Shown: positions 35,830 to 44,922, counted from the first letter of the stretch. The stretch: DNA of 64,000 nucleotides from Streptomyces hokutonensis (GCF_000376565.1 NZ_BARG01000021.1:206139-270138); one strand, 5' to 3'. The notes: generated from the sequence alone by a model not told the origin. Translations and numbers: made by a program.

Positions 35830-37028
35830 TCGGGGTCGTCCTCGGCGTACATCCCGGTCTCGTAGCGGCGCGGGAACAGGCCCACCACCGTCCGGCACGG
35901 CGGTCGCCGCTCCGGCCAGGGGGTCTGGCCGTCGGTGAGGACCACGACGGCGTCGGGCCGGGTGCGCAGCGCCTTGGTGAAGCCGCTGCGCAGATCCGTC
36001 CCGCCGCCGCCGAGCAGCTCGATGCCCTCGGCGCGGCACAGGGACTGCGCGACCCGGGCCGCCGCGTCGCAGGACACCACGGTGACCAGGTCGCGGCGGC
36101 CGCCGACCGCCCTGGAGATCGCGGCGACTTCGAGGAGCGCGCTGCCCAGTTCGGCGTCGCTGACCGACCCGGAGGTGTCGATGACCACGCAGACCCGGGG
36201 CGGCCGGCGGCGCAGGCTCGGCAGCACCACACCGGGCAGTCCGGCCGAGCGGCGCGAGGGCCTGCCGTAGCTGTAGTCCTCGCCCGCGCCGGGGGCGGAG
36301 ACCGCCGAGCGGACCGCCGCACCCAGCAACTCCCGCCAGGGCTGCGGCGGATGGAACGCCTCCTCGGCCCACCGCCGCCAACCGCTCGGGGCGCTGCCCG
36401 GGTGGCCGGTGATGCCCTGTGCCACCCGGAAGCGGACCGCGTCGCGCTGCTGTTCGCTGAGCCCGTGGGCGCCGTCCGGGCCCAGCTCCCAGCCCCGGTC
36501 GAGCCCGTCGGCGCCGCTGCCGCAGTCCAGCCACGCCAACGCCTGGGTGCGCGGCCCCAGTTGGAACCAGCGCAGATAGTCCTCCATCAGGTTCCCGGCG
36601 GGCAGGCCCAGCGTCTTCGGCTCGACCGCGCCCGCGGGGGTGACCAGGCCCTCGCCGTACGCGTCGTCGTTGATCTCCATGTCGGCGGCGATGTTCATCC
36701 GCAGCCGCTCCCCCGGGCCGGTCAGCCCGCGTTCGCGGGCGAGCCGGTCGCCGCGTCCGTGGTGGTCGCGCAGCAGGTGGGAGACCTCGTGGACCCAGAC
36801 TCCGGCCAGGTCCTCGACCGGCGTCCGGTCCACGAACCCCGGCGAGACGTAGCAGCGCCAGTGCCGGTCGACGGCCATCGTCGGCACCTGCCGTGACGCG
36901 ACGGTGTGCAGGGCGAACAGGGCGGTGGCCAGGTAGGGGCGGACGCGGGCCGCGTAGAGGCGGGCGGCGAAGAGCTTGTCGACGTCGAGGGCGAGGTCGA
37001 GGTCCGTGGCCGCCGGGTCCGGGTTCAT
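35760..37028 (-). CDS. DUF2201 putative metallopeptidase with vWA-like domain
   Basis: 422 residues. The N-terminal half is DUF2201-type with the zinc-peptidase motif HEVSHLLRDHH (about residues 80-90) and further Asp/Glu in NIAADMEINDDAY. The C-terminal half is a von Willebrand A-like domain with a metal-ion-dependent site: DTSGSVSD, the Thr in GGGGTDLRSGF, and VVLTDGQTPWP. Start ATG overlaps the stop of the MoxR ATPase gene (ATGA). DUF2201 proteins are regularly coupled with MoxR ATPases; the pair is thought to act as an ATP-driven chaperone or conflict module. The 3' end overlaps the convergent galactosidase gene by 70 bases. Confidence 0.88.
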   Translation of the reverse strand: MNPDPAATDLDLALDVDKLFAARLYAARVRPYLATALFALHTVASRQVPTMAVDRHWRCYVSPGFVDRTPVEDLAGVWVHEVSHLLRDHHGRGDRLARERGLTGPGERLRMNIAADMEINDDAYGEGLVTPAGAVEPKTLGLPAGNLMEDYLRWFQLGPRTQALAWLDCGSGADGLDRGWELGPDGAHGLSEQQRDAVRFRVAQGITGHPGSAPSGWRRWAEEAFHPPQPWRELLGAAVRSAVSAPGAGEDYSYGRPSRRSAGLPGVVLPSLRRRPPRVCVVIDTSGSVSDAELGSALLEVAAISRAVGGRRDLVTVVSCDAAARVAQSLCRAEGIELLGGGGTDLRSGFTKALRTRPDAVVVLTDGQTPWPERRPPCRTVVGLFPRRYETGMYAEDDPDYVPDTPPDWARVVEIGSAPVSR

Positions 37029-38266
37029 CGGCCGCCCTTCACGGTCGCGGCGGCGCGGTCCGCCCGTTGGGACAGGGCGACCACTCCGGCGAGTTGCTCG
37101 ATGGACTCGGGTACGTCCCAGTCCTCCCGGCGCAGCGAGGCGAGGGTGGTCGCGGGGACGACGACGAGGTCCGGGGCGCCGGTCTCCAGGGCCCGGACCA
37201 GGAGCGCCCAGGCCGCGTCCCAGCGGGCCCGGTCGGGACGGTTGCGGACCGCGGCCACCACGCCGTCGAGGACGGCCTGGCGCAGATCCCCGCGCTCGGG
37301 CAGCTCACCGGCGGCCGGATCGGCGAGGAACGTCTCGGGGTCGGGGAGGTCCATCCGGTCCACGGCGGCCAGCAGTTCCAGCCCGGGGCCGTCCCCGACC
37401 GTGCCTCGGACCAGCAGGGACAGCACCTCCCGGGAGGAGCCGGCCGCGGTCGCGAACGCGGTCAGGCACACGGCCATCTCCCAGCTCCGGGGCGAGGGCC
37501 AGGCACCGCCCCGCCGCGCTTCGCTGCTGGGCAGTTGGTGGACCAGCTTGGGGCGGCCGGTGAGCAGTCCGCACACCGCGCGGCGCGCGTAGTCCACGGC
37601 TCCGGGCAGCTTCTCCGGGTCGAGTCGCGGCAGGGTCGCGCGGGGCCAGGTGCCGCCGAGTCCGCGTACGACGACCTCGTGGTCGTGGGTCCACTGGAGG
37701 TGCACGAATCGGTTGGCCAGCGGCGGGCTCAGCTCCCAGCCGTCGGCCGCCGAGGACCGGGGGTTGGCGGCGGCCACGATACGAACACCCGGCGGCAGCC
37801 GCAGCGCGCCGATCCGCCGCTCCAGCACCAGCCGCAGCAGCGCGGCCTGCACGGCGGGCGGCGCGGTCGACAACTCGTCCAGGAACAGCAGCCCCCGGCC
37901 CGCCCGCACGAGCCGTACGGCCCAGTCCGGCGGGGCCATCGGGACGCCCTGCTCAGCCGGGTCGTCACCCACGACGGGCAGCCCGGAGAAGTCCGACGGC
38001 TCGTGCACGCTCGCGATCACCGTCGTCAACGGCAGATCCAGGGCCGCGGCGAGCTGTGTCAGCGCCGCCGTCTTGCCGATGCCCGGCTCGCCCCACAGCA
38101 GCACGGGGAGGTCGGCGGCGACGGCGAGGGTCAGGGCCTCCAGCTGGTTGTCGGGGCGCGGTTCGGTGGTGGTGTCACGCAGGAGGGTCAACAGGTCGCC
38201 GGCGATGTCGAGTTGGGTGGGGTGGGCAGGGGTGTCGGTGGTGGCGTACAGGGTGCGTGTGGGCAT
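37025..38266 (-). CDS. MoxR-like AAA ATPase
   Basis: 413 residues. AAA+ core with Walker A WGEPGIGKTAAL at about residues 58-69, PSDFSGLPVV, Walker B GLLFLDELSTAP, sensor 1 in RIVAAANPRSSA and an arginine region LANRFVHLQW. The C-terminal part continues with helices without known domain. ATG with AAGGTGA eight bases upstream. It heads the pair with the DUF2201/vWA protein and follows the unknown gene at 38357-39733 after 90 bases on the same strand. Confidence 0.9.
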   Translation of the reverse strand: MPTRTLYATTDTPAHPTQLDIAGDLLTLLRDTTTEPRPDNQLEALTLAVAADLPVLLWGEPGIGKTAALTQLAAALDLPLTTVIASVHEPSDFSGLPVVGDDPAEQGVPMAPPDWAVRLVRAGRGLLFLDELSTAPPAVQAALLRLVLERRIGALRLPPGVRIVAAANPRSSAADGWELSPPLANRFVHLQWTHDHEVVVRGLGGTWPRATLPRLDPEKLPGAVDYARRAVCGLLTGRPKLVHQLPSSEARRGGAWPSPRSWEMAVCLTAFATAAGSSREVLSLLVRGTVGDGPGLELLAAVDRMDLPDPETFLADPAAGELPERGDLRQAVLDGVVAAVRNRPDRARWDAAWALLVRALETGAPDLVVVPATTLASLRREDWDVPESIEQLAGVVALSQRADRAAATVKGGR

Positions 38267-38356
38267 ATGGGGTCACCTTTGGGTTGTGGTGGGGCGTGCG
38301 TGGGTGAGAGATGGAGCGCGCATGAGGAATGAGGACGGGGTTGAAGTCCCGTGCGG

Positions 38357-39733
38357 TCAGCGGCCGTTGGTGCGCCGGGGGCGTCCCTTCCGGGGGAGCG
38401 GAAGTCCCGGGAAGAAGTGGCCGGAGCGAGGCCCGGGGCCGGTCAGGCCCGCCCTGAACAGCCCGTACGTGAGCCGCCGTTGGGCCGCCGCCCGGAGTTC
38501 GTCCCGCAGCGCGCCGCCGCGCAGCACCGCGTCGGGACCGAGCAGTCCCTCTACGACGGCCAGCGCGCCGGCGGTGTCGCCGTGGATGAGGCGTTCGCGG
38601 ACACCGGTGAGGCAGTCCGGGTGGCGGTGGGCGTCGTCGACGGCCTGGAGGCAGGGCAGCGGGGTACCGGTCAGCGCGACGAGCAGTTCCTCGCGCCGGA
38701 TCTCGTCCGGATCGTGGTCGAGGGGTGCCAGTACGCCGTCGACCAGGCCGATCCGGTGCAGGGCGCCCCGGCATTCGACCAGGTGCGGTTGCCCTGCCCG
38801 GTCCGGGATCCGTGCGGAACCGTCCGGCCGGGGCCGCCGATCCGGTACGAGTGCGGCGGCGACCAGCGGATGGAGCCGGCCGGCCTCGATCGCGCCGGTG
38901 CGGAGGAGTTCCAGGTCGGGCGGGACCCAGGTCGCCGCGTCGGGCAGGACCGGGAGGGCGGCGGCGCTGCCGTCGGTCGGTGCCGGTGTGATCCGTAGGG
39001 TGTCCGCGGCCGGATCCAGCACGAACCGGTGGCGGGAACCGAACCGTACGGTGACGGGACCGGTCGTCCCGCCCTCGGCGCGGAGCAGGATGGCTGCCTC
39101 GGCGGCCCACCGGTCGACGGCACAACTGCGTCCCTCCGGCACTGTCTCCAGCGGATCCGGGAGCGGCGGAGGCTCGTCGGCGGGCGGCCGGTCGGCCCCC
39201 GACCGGGCCCACAGTTCACCGCTCCTTCCCGCGTCCCACAGGTGCCGGTGCAGATCGAGGCGGAACCGTCGGTTCGGCCGGGGATGCGGATGCCGTCGGG
39301 CCACGGCATCCCGGCAGGTGCCGTCCCACAGCGCGAGGCCGATCCGCTGGCCGCCGTCGGCCCAGGCCGGCGGGGTCCGGACCACCAGGTGGAGCGGGTG
39401 CGCGGCATCCTGCCCGTAGCGGGCCAGGGTGAGGGTCAGTCCCGGGCGCAACAGCCCGTCGGGCGCGATCCTCGGCAGATGCCAGCGGAGCAGGTCGGGG
39501 GCGAGTCGGCGGAGATCGGCGCGTACCCGGGCGGCCAGTTCCCGGCCGTGGGTGCGCGCGAGGGACCGTAGGTCGAGATCGACGTCGACACCGGCGGCGG
39601 CGCAGGCGCCCGCCCAGTCCCCGGCGGCGCGGCGGACCGTGGCGGTCTCGATCATGGAGGGCGGCACGGCGAACTCGCGCACGCGCGGCCAGAAGGAAAG
39701 CCGGGAATTCCCGTTCGCGGTGTGAGGGAGCAT
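38357..39733 (-). CDS. Unknown protein linked to MoxR/vWA genes
   Basis: 458 residues without a domain I can name. Recognisable islands are RRFRLDLHRHLWDAGRSGELWARSG, VTVRFGSRHRFVLDPA, HPLVAAALVPDRRP, PHLVECRGALHRIGLVDGVL and a C-terminal basic LPRKGRPRR tail. It is soluble with no signal peptide. The ATG at 39733 is preferred because AAGG stands 9 bases upstream. It is first in a row of three co-directional genes with MoxR and DUF2201/vWA and is most likely their specific partner, in the manner of the third component in predicted MoxR-vWA ternary systems. Confidence 0.75.
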   Translation of the reverse strand: MLPHTANGNSRLSFWPRVREFAVPPSMIETATVRRAAGDWAGACAAAGVDVDLDLRSLARTHGRELAARVRADLRRLAPDLLRWHLPRIAPDGLLRPGLTLTLARYGQDAAHPLHLVVRTPPAWADGGQRIGLALWDGTCRDAVARRHPHPRPNRRFRLDLHRHLWDAGRSGELWARSGADRPPADEPPPLPDPLETVPEGRSCAVDRWAAEAAILLRAEGGTTGPVTVRFGSRHRFVLDPAADTLRITPAPTDGSAAALPVLPDAATWVPPDLELLRTGAIEAGRLHPLVAAALVPDRRPRPDGSARIPDRAGQPHLVECRGALHRIGLVDGVLAPLDHDPDEIRREELLVALTGTPLPCLQAVDDAHRHPDCLTGVRERLIHGDTAGALAVVEGLLGPDAVLRGGALRDELRAAAQRRLTYGLFRAGLTGPGPRSGHFFPGLPLPRKGRPRRTNGR

Positions 39734-39862
39734 CAGCACTCACCTTGCGCGGACGGGACCCCCATTCTGTGAACAGAGTGAGTCTTCATCGCGGGGAGCA
39801 TAGCCTTCTCCGCCGCGATCCGGCAGGGAATTATTGGGGGCGTGCATCCACGCGCCTCGGCA

Positions 39863-39868
39863 TAGAGT
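39863..39868 (+). promoter_or_regulatory. Candidate -10 box of the metallopeptidase gene
   Basis: TAGAGT fits the HrdB -10 consensus TAGRRT and lies 37 bases before the GTG at 39905. No convincing -35 hexamer at the usual distance. Confidence 0.3.
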
Positions 39869-39904
39869 GGATGCGGGTTCAGGGCGTCTCTGGGGGTTGT
39901 GGAC

Positions 39905-40786
39905 GTGGCGGACGACGGACCGGTCGAGCACGGCTACCCGCATCTGGACACGGTGCGGGACTCCATCACCGCGCTCTACAAGCGCTTGTCGTACGACACC
40001 GTCCAGACGTTCGCGACCAGTGTGGCCCCCGTCGACGTGGCGTTCTGCGACACGGACGATCTGCATCTGGGGGCGCAGCGGGTGGCCCGGGAGATGGTGC
40101 GGCACTACCGGCTTCCGGATGCCCGGCTGATCGTCAGCTTCCGTGAGATGACGCATGCGGCGAACGTCGAACTCACGGCCGGGCCCGAGTACTTCGTGGA
40201 GCTGAACGACCGGTTCCGCACCCATCGGCGGGACATCGGCGCGGCTCTCGCGCACGAGGTCATGCATGTCTACCTGCACCGCCTCGACCTTTCCTTCCCC
40301 GGCACCCGGGAGAACGAGATCCTCACGGACACGGCGGCGACCTATCTCGGCGCGGGGTGGCTGCTGCTGGACGCGTACCGGGAGGACTCGGCGTCCTCGC
40401 AGAAGCTCGGCTATCTCACGCCCGAGGAATTCGGGTACGTCCTCGCCAAGCGGGCGCTGGTCTTCGGCGAGGATCCTTCGGTGTGGTTCACGAGTCCGCA
40501 GGCCTACACGGCGTACGTCAAGGGCATGGAACAGGCCCGGCGCGACGAGCAGCAACCGCCCCTTACGGCGGCGGGGTGGGCGGGGCGGAGGCGCTATGCG
40601 CACGACCGGCGGCACGGGCCCGGAACGCAGAAAGGGGTGCCGTACGCCTTCACCGGCGACGGGCACGGCAGCCTGCGGGTGTCGTTCCCTTGCCCTACGT
40701 GTCATCAGCGGATCAGGGTGCCGGTGCGGGGGCGAGTCCGGGCGCGGTGTTCCTTGTGCCGGACGGTACTGGAGTGCGACACGTAG
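39905..40786 (+). CDS. Zinc metallopeptidase-like protein with C-terminal zinc ribbon
   Basis: 293 residues. Middle motif ALAHEVMHVYLHRLDL (about 115-130) is an HExxH zinc-peptidase site; ENEILTDTAATYLGAGWLLL after it contains the likely third ligand region (E or D). The C-terminus CPTC-x20-CSLC forms a zinc ribbon, suggesting nucleic-acid or protein binding. No signal peptide. The GTG at 39905 is favoured over 39899 because GGGGG lies 8 bases before it. It is divergent from the MoxR/vWA trio, 171 bases away, and may belong to the same system. Confidence 0.75.
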   Translation: MADDGPVEHGYPHLDTVRDSITALYKRLSYDTVQTFATSVAPVDVAFCDTDDLHLGAQRVAREMVRHYRLPDARLIVSFREMTHAANVELTAGPEYFVELNDRFRTHRRDIGAALAHEVMHVYLHRLDLSFPGTRENEILTDTAATYLGAGWLLLDAYREDSASSQKLGYLTPEEFGYVLAKRALVFGEDPSVWFTSPQAYTAYVKGMEQARRDEQQPPLTAAGWAGRRRYAHDRRHGPGTQKGVPYAFTGDGHGSLRVSFPCPTCHQRIRVPVRGRVRARCSLCRTVLECDT

Positions 40787-40818
40787 GGGCGGCGGTACAG
40801 GGGGTGTGCCTCCAACCG

Positions 40819-41739
40819 CTAACTCCCGTACACCGCCCCCGGAATCTCCGCCTCCGCCAGCAGTTTCAGTACCGCCTCTCCCGCCTCCCCCGCGCTCCAC
40901 CGCGCCCCTTTGTCCGCGCTCGGGCCCGCCCTCCATCCCTCCATCACGGTGATGCGTCCGCCCTCCGCCTCGAAGATCCGGCCCGTGACCCCCGTGCTCG
41001 CGGCGGAGCCCAGCCATACCACCAGGGGGGAGACGTTCTCCGGGGCCATCGTGTCGAAGCCGGAGTCGGGGGCCGTCATCGTCTCGGCGAAGGTGTGTTC
41101 CGTCATGCGGGTGCGGGCCGCGGGGGCGATGGCGTTGACCTGGACGCCGTAGCGGGAGAGTTCGGCGGCCGCCACGAGGGTGAGGCCTACGATGCCGGCC
41201 TTGGCGGCGCTGTAGTTGCCCTGGCCGACCGAGCCCAACAGGCCTGCTCCGCTGCTGGTGTTGATGATGCGGGCGGTGGGGGTGCGGCCCGCCTTGGACT
41301 CGGCGCGCCAGTGTGCGGCGGCGTGTTTGAGGGGCAGGAAGTGGCCCTTCAGGTGGACGCGGAGTACCGCGTCCCAGTCGTCCTCGTCGAGGTTGACGAG
41401 CATGCGGTCGCGCAGGTAACCCGCGTTGTTGACAAGGGTGTCGAGGCGGCCGTAGGTCTCCAGGGCGGTCGTGACCAGGGACTTGGCACCGGTTCCGGTG
41501 GCGATGTCGCCGCCGTGGGCGACCGCCTCGCCGCCCGCCGCGCGGATCTCCGCGACGACCTGGGCGGCGGGGCTGTCGGGGTCCGGGGTGCCGTCGAGGC
41601 CGACGCCGAGGTCGTTGACGACGACCTTGGCACCCTCGGCGGCGAAGGCGAGGGCATGGGCCCGGCCCAGGCCCCGGCCCGCGCCGGTGACGACGACGAC
41701 CCGGCCGTCGCAGAGAGCACTGGCACTACTGGCACTCAT
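40819..41739 (-). CDS. Short-chain dehydrogenase, Rv3548c-like (steroid ring catabolism)
   Basis: 306-residue SDR. NAD-binding VVVVTGAGRGLGRAHALAFAAEGA, NNAGYLRD, active-site Ser in INTSSGAGLLGS and YSAAKAGIV (Tyr, Lys). Beyond the core is a C-terminal region typical of the HSD17B4-like SDRs. Its length and position beside a second SDR and echA20 match Rv3548c of M. tuberculosis in the KstR2 regulon. It likely oxidises a hydroxyacyl-CoA intermediate. One base separates its start from the stop of the next SDR gene, so the two are one transcript from the promoter near 42500. Confidence 0.88.
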   Translation of the reverse strand: MSASSASALCDGRVVVVTGAGRGLGRAHALAFAAEGAKVVVNDLGVGLDGTPDPDSPAAQVVAEIRAAGGEAVAHGGDIATGTGAKSLVTTALETYGRLDTLVNNAGYLRDRMLVNLDEDDWDAVLRVHLKGHFLPLKHAAAHWRAESKAGRTPTARIINTSSGAGLLGSVGQGNYSAAKAGIVGLTLVAAAELSRYGVQVNAIAPAARTRMTEHTFAETMTAPDSGFDTMAPENVSPLVVWLGSAASTGVTGRIFEAEGGRITVMEGWRAGPSADKGARWSAGEAGEAVLKLLAEAEIPGAVYGS

Positions 41740-41740
41740 C

Positions 41741-42499
41741 TCACTTCTCCTTGTTGGCAGTTGCGGCGTCCAGGAAGGCCGGCCGCTCCCCGCCCCCGTG
41801 GACCAGGAGACTCGCGCCGCTGATGTACGCGGCGGCGGGGGAAGCGAGGAAGACCGCCGCCGCGCCCACGTCGGAGGGGTCGGCGAGGCGGCCGAGCGGG
41901 ACGGTGCGGGAGACGGCCGCGATGGCGTCCTCGTCGCCGTAGTGCAGGTGGGACGACTCCGTGCGGACCATGCCGACGACGAGGGTGTTGACGCGGATGT
42001 CCGGCGCCCACTCCACCGCCATCGAACGGGCCAGGTTCTCCAGGCCCGCCTTGGCCGCCCCGTACGCCGCCGAACCGGGCGAGGGCCGGCTGCCGCTGAC
42101 GCTGCCGATCATCACGACCGACCCCCTGGCCCGCCTGAGGTGTTCGTACGCGGCGAGGGAGGCGGTGAGCGGGGCGAGGAGGTTCAACTCGATGATCCGC
42201 GCGTGGCGTTCGGCCGTCGCGTCGACGAGCGGGCGGTACGGTGCGCCGCCCGCGTTGTTGACGAGGACGTCGAGCCGGGGCAGCGCGGCGAAGAACTCCC
42301 GTACGGCGTCCGGGTCGCGCAGGTCCAGGGGGCTGAACTCGGTTCCCTCGACCGGGACTTCGGGCGGTTTGCGCGCGCAGGTCAGCACATGGGCGCCGGC
42401 CTGGACGAAGGCGCGCGCGATACCGGCGCCGACGCCTCGGGTGCCGCCGGTGACGAGGACGGTCCGGCCGTTCAAAGGGGGGTCGGGCGAGTTATCCAC
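41741..42499 (-). CDS. Short-chain dehydrogenase, Rv3549c-like (steroid ring catabolism)
   Basis: 252-residue SDR with VLVTGGTRGVGAGIARAF, LVNNAGGAPY, Ser in VMIGSVSGSRPSPG, and YGAAKAGLENLARSMAVEWAP. The GTG at 42499 starts MDNSPDPPLNGRT. It is the first gene of the leftward SDR-SDR transcript and is divergent from echA20 across 85 bases holding a KstR2-like palindrome. Position corresponds to Rv3549c in M. tuberculosis. The substrate is inferred to be a CoA intermediate of ring D/C degradation. Confidence 0.88.
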   Translation of the reverse strand: MDNSPDPPLNGRTVLVTGGTRGVGAGIARAFVQAGAHVLTCARKPPEVPVEGTEFSPLDLRDPDAVREFFAALPRLDVLVNNAGGAPYRPLVDATAERHARIIELNLLAPLTASLAAYEHLRRARGSVVMIGSVSGSRPSPGSAAYGAAKAGLENLARSMAVEWAPDIRVNTLVVGMVRTESSHLHYGDEDAIAAVSRTVPLGRLADPSDVGAAAVFLASPAAAYISGASLLVHGGGERPAFLDAATANKEK

Positions 42500-42549
42500 A
42501 GGGTCTCCCGCTCGGATTCTGCGGCTGCTAGCTTCGAAGCCTCACACCT

Positions 42550-42563
42550 AACAAATGTTTGGT
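42550..42563. promoter_or_regulatory. KstR2-like operator 1
   Basis: AACAAATGTTTGGT, inside the wider CCTAACAAATGTTTGG (42547-42562), matches the published mycobacterial KstR2 motif AnCAAGnnCTTGnT at 8 of 10 fixed positions. It differs by a single base from operator 2 at 48631-48644 read on the other strand. It lies between divergent SDR and echA20 genes. A separate perfect palindrome GCTTCGAAGC is at 42531-42540. Confidence 0.65.
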
Positions 42564-42584
42564 GGAAAGGTAGCTGATGCGGCC

Positions 42585-43349
42585 ATGGGTGTCTCCACCT
42601 CCTCTCCGGAAAACTTGTCGGCGAGCAAGGGGATTTCGATCGTCACGGTCGACTTCCCGCCGGTGAACGCGCTGCCGGTGGACGGCTGGTTCGCACTGGC
42701 CGACGCCGTGCGTGCGGCCGGCCGCGACCCCGGCGTGCGCTGTGTGGTGCTGGCGGCCGAGGGGCGCGGCTTCAACGCGGGCGTGGACATCAAGGAGATA
42801 CAGGCGCGCGGACAGTCGGCCCTGGTCGGGGTGAACCGGGGCTGTTTCGAGGCGTTCGCCGCGGTGTACGAGTGCGAGGTGCCCGTGGTGGCGGCCGTAC
42901 AGGGCTTCTGTCTGGGCGGGGGCATCGGCCTGGTGGGCAACGCGGACGTGATCGTGGCGAGCGAGGACGCCACCTTCGGACTGCCCGAGCTGGACCGGGG
43001 CGCCCTGGGCGCCGCCACGCATCTGGCCCGGCTGGTCCCCCAGCACCTGATGCGTGCCCTGTACTACACCTCGCGCACGGCGACGGCGGCCGAGCTGCAC
43101 GCGCACGGCTCGGTGTGGCGGGTCGTACCGCGCGCCGAACTGCTGCCCACCGCACTGGAGTTGGCGGCCGAGATAGCCGCCAAGGACGGCGAGCTGATCC
43201 GGCTCGCCAAGTCCGCGATCAACGGCATCGACCCCGTCGACGTCCGCCGCAGCTACCGCTTCGAGCAGGGCTTCACCTTCGAGGCGAGCGTCAGCGGGGT
43301 GGCGGACCGGGTGCGCGACACGTTCGGGAAGGAGGGTGGTGACCGGTGA
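42585..43349 (+). CDS. echA20: Enoyl-CoA hydratase EchA20-like
   Basis: 254 residues of the crotonase family. IVTVDFPPVNALPVDGWF, ARGFNAGVDIKEIQARG (oxyanion hole, expected after GFNAG) and QGFCLGGGIGLVGNADVIVAS. In M. tuberculosis EchA20 opens the last carbocyclic ring of the steroid (HIP pathway). I place the start at ATG 42585 (MGVSTSSPE); an ATG at 42555 is in frame but falls in the operator. Its stop overlaps the ipdA start by GTGA. Confidence 0.88.
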   Translation: MGVSTSSPENLSASKGISIVTVDFPPVNALPVDGWFALADAVRAAGRDPGVRCVVLAAEGRGFNAGVDIKEIQARGQSALVGVNRGCFEAFAAVYECEVPVVAAVQGFCLGGGIGLVGNADVIVASEDATFGLPELDRGALGAATHLARLVPQHLMRALYYTSRTATAAELHAHGSVWRVVPRAELLPTALELAAEIAAKDGELIRLAKSAINGIDPVDVRRSYRFEQGFTFEASVSGVADRVRDTFGKEGGDR

Positions 43350-44194
43350 CCGACAAGACGACGACCGCCGACGAGGTCGTGTCCCGGCTGACGAGCGGCA
43401 TGACCCTGGGCATCGGCGGCTGGGGTTCCCGCCGCAAGCCGATGTCACTGGTCCGAGCGCTGTTACGGAGCGGCATCGGCGATCTCACCCTGGTCTCCTA
43501 CGGCGGCCCGGACGTCGGGATGCTGGTGGCGGCAGGACGGGTCCGCAGACTGGTGGCGCCCTTCGTCACCCTCGACTCCGTCCCGCTCGAACCGCACTAC
43601 CGGGCGGCGCGCGAGCGCGGGGAGTTCGAGCTGACGGAGGTCGACGAGGCCATGTTCATGTGGGGCCTGCGCGCGGCGGCGAACCGGCTGCCGTTCCTGC
43701 CGGTGCGCGCGGGGATCGGCTCGGACGTGATGCGGGTCAACCCCGGCCTGCGGACGGTGACTTCGCCGTACGAGGACGGGGAGACGTTCGTGGCGATGCC
43801 CGCGCTGCGTCTGGACGCGGCGCTGGTGCACGTCAACCGGGCCGACCGGCTGGGCAACGGGCAGTATCTGGGCCCGGACCCGTACTTCGACGACCTGTTC
43901 TGCGAGGCGGCGGACGCGGCCTATGTCTCCTGCGAACGGATCGTGGACACGGCCGAGTTGACGAAGGAGGCGCCACCGCAGTCCCTGCTCGTCAAGCGGC
44001 TGCACGTGACCGGGGTCGTCGAGGCGCCCGGCGGCGCCCACTTCACGTCCTGCGCCCCCGACCACGGCAGGGACGAGGAGTTCCAGCGGCTGTACGCGAC
44101 GACACCCTGGGCGGAGTTCTCCGAGCGCTTTCTCGCCGGGGACGAGGCGGACTACCGGTCGGCGGTACGCAACTGGCAGGAGGAACAGGGGTGA
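43346..44194 (+). CDS. ipdA: CoA-transferase-like IpdA, alpha subunit of ring-opening hydrolase
   Basis: 282 residues. The sequence GMTLGIGGWGSRRKPMSLVRALLRS, YGGPDVGML, AANRLPFLPVRAGIGSDV, MPALRLDAALVHVN and VVEAPGGAHFTSCAPDHGRDEEFQRLY matches IpdA (Rv3551) very closely as I recall it. IpdAB resembles class I CoA transferases but hydrolyses the C-ring of COCHEA-CoA. Glu101 in DEAMF appears to correspond to the catalytic Glu reported for IpdA. GTG start within echA20's stop; stop overlaps ipdB by one base. Confidence 0.92.
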   Translation: MTDKTTTADEVVSRLTSGMTLGIGGWGSRRKPMSLVRALLRSGIGDLTLVSYGGPDVGMLVAAGRVRRLVAPFVTLDSVPLEPHYRAARERGEFELTEVDEAMFMWGLRAAANRLPFLPVRAGIGSDVMRVNPGLRTVTSPYEDGETFVAMPALRLDAALVHVNRADRLGNGQYLGPDPYFDDLFCEAADAAYVSCERIVDTAELTKEAPPQSLLVKRLHVTGVVEAPGGAHFTSCAPDHGRDEEFQRLYATTPWAEFSERFLAGDEADYRSAVRNWQEEQG

Positions 44195-44922
44195 TGGAGG
44201 TACTGCGTTCCGAATACTGCGTGATCGCCTGTGCGGAGGCGTGGCGTGACGCCGGTGAGATCCTGGCCAGCCCCATGGGCCTGATCCCGTCCGTCGGCGC
44301 GCGGCTGGCCCGGCTCACCTTCGCGCCCGACCTGTTGCTGACCGACGGCGAGGCGATGATCGTCCGTCCGGACGGGACACCGGAAGGCTGGTTGCCGTAC
44401 CGGCAGCACCTCGCCCTGGTGTCCGGCGGGCGCCGGCACGTGATGATGGGCGCGAGCCAGATCGACCGGTACGGCAACCAGAACATCTCGTGCATCGGCG
44501 ACTGGGCGCGCCCGAAGCGGCAGTTGCTCGGGGTGCGCGGGGCGCCGGTCAACACGCTGAACAATCCGACGAGTTACTGGATACCGCGGCACTCCCGGCG
44601 GGTCTTCGTGGAGCAGGTCGACATGGTGTGCGGGGTGGGGTACGACCGGGTCGCCGAGCACCCGGGGACGGCCCGCTTCCACCGCATCCCCCGGGTCGTC
44701 TCCGACCTGGGCGTGTTCGACTTCGCGACCCCGGACCGCTCGATGCGGCTGGCCTCGCTGCATCCGGGGGTCACGGTGGAGCAGGTCAGGGAGGCGACCG
44801 GCTTCGAGCTGACGGTCCCGGACGAGGTTCCGCCGACCCGTGAACCCACCCCGGAGGAGCTGCGGTTGATCCGTGAGGTCATCGACCCGGCCGACACCCG
44901 CCGCAGGGAGGTGGCGGTCTGA
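44194..44922 (+). CDS. ipdB: CoA-transferase-like IpdB, beta subunit of ring-opening hydrolase
   Basis: 242 residues: SEYCVIACAEAWRDAGEILASPMGLIP, LTDGEAMIVRP, MMGASQIDRYGNQNISCIGDW, LLGVRGAPVNTLNNPTSYWIP, and a C-terminal ATGFELTVPDEVPPTREPTPEEL. These correspond to IpdB (Rv3552), which forms a heterotetramer with IpdA. The reading frame is open far upstream, but the ATG overlapping the ipdA stop (TGATG) is the natural start. Stop overlaps ipdC as TGATG. Confidence 0.92.
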   Translation: MEVLRSEYCVIACAEAWRDAGEILASPMGLIPSVGARLARLTFAPDLLLTDGEAMIVRPDGTPEGWLPYRQHLALVSGGRRHVMMGASQIDRYGNQNISCIGDWARPKRQLLGVRGAPVNTLNNPTSYWIPRHSRRVFVEQVDMVCGVGYDRVAEHPGTARFHRIPRVVSDLGVFDFATPDRSMRLASLHPGVTVEQVREATGFELTVPDEVPPTREPTPEELRLIREVIDPADTRRREVAV

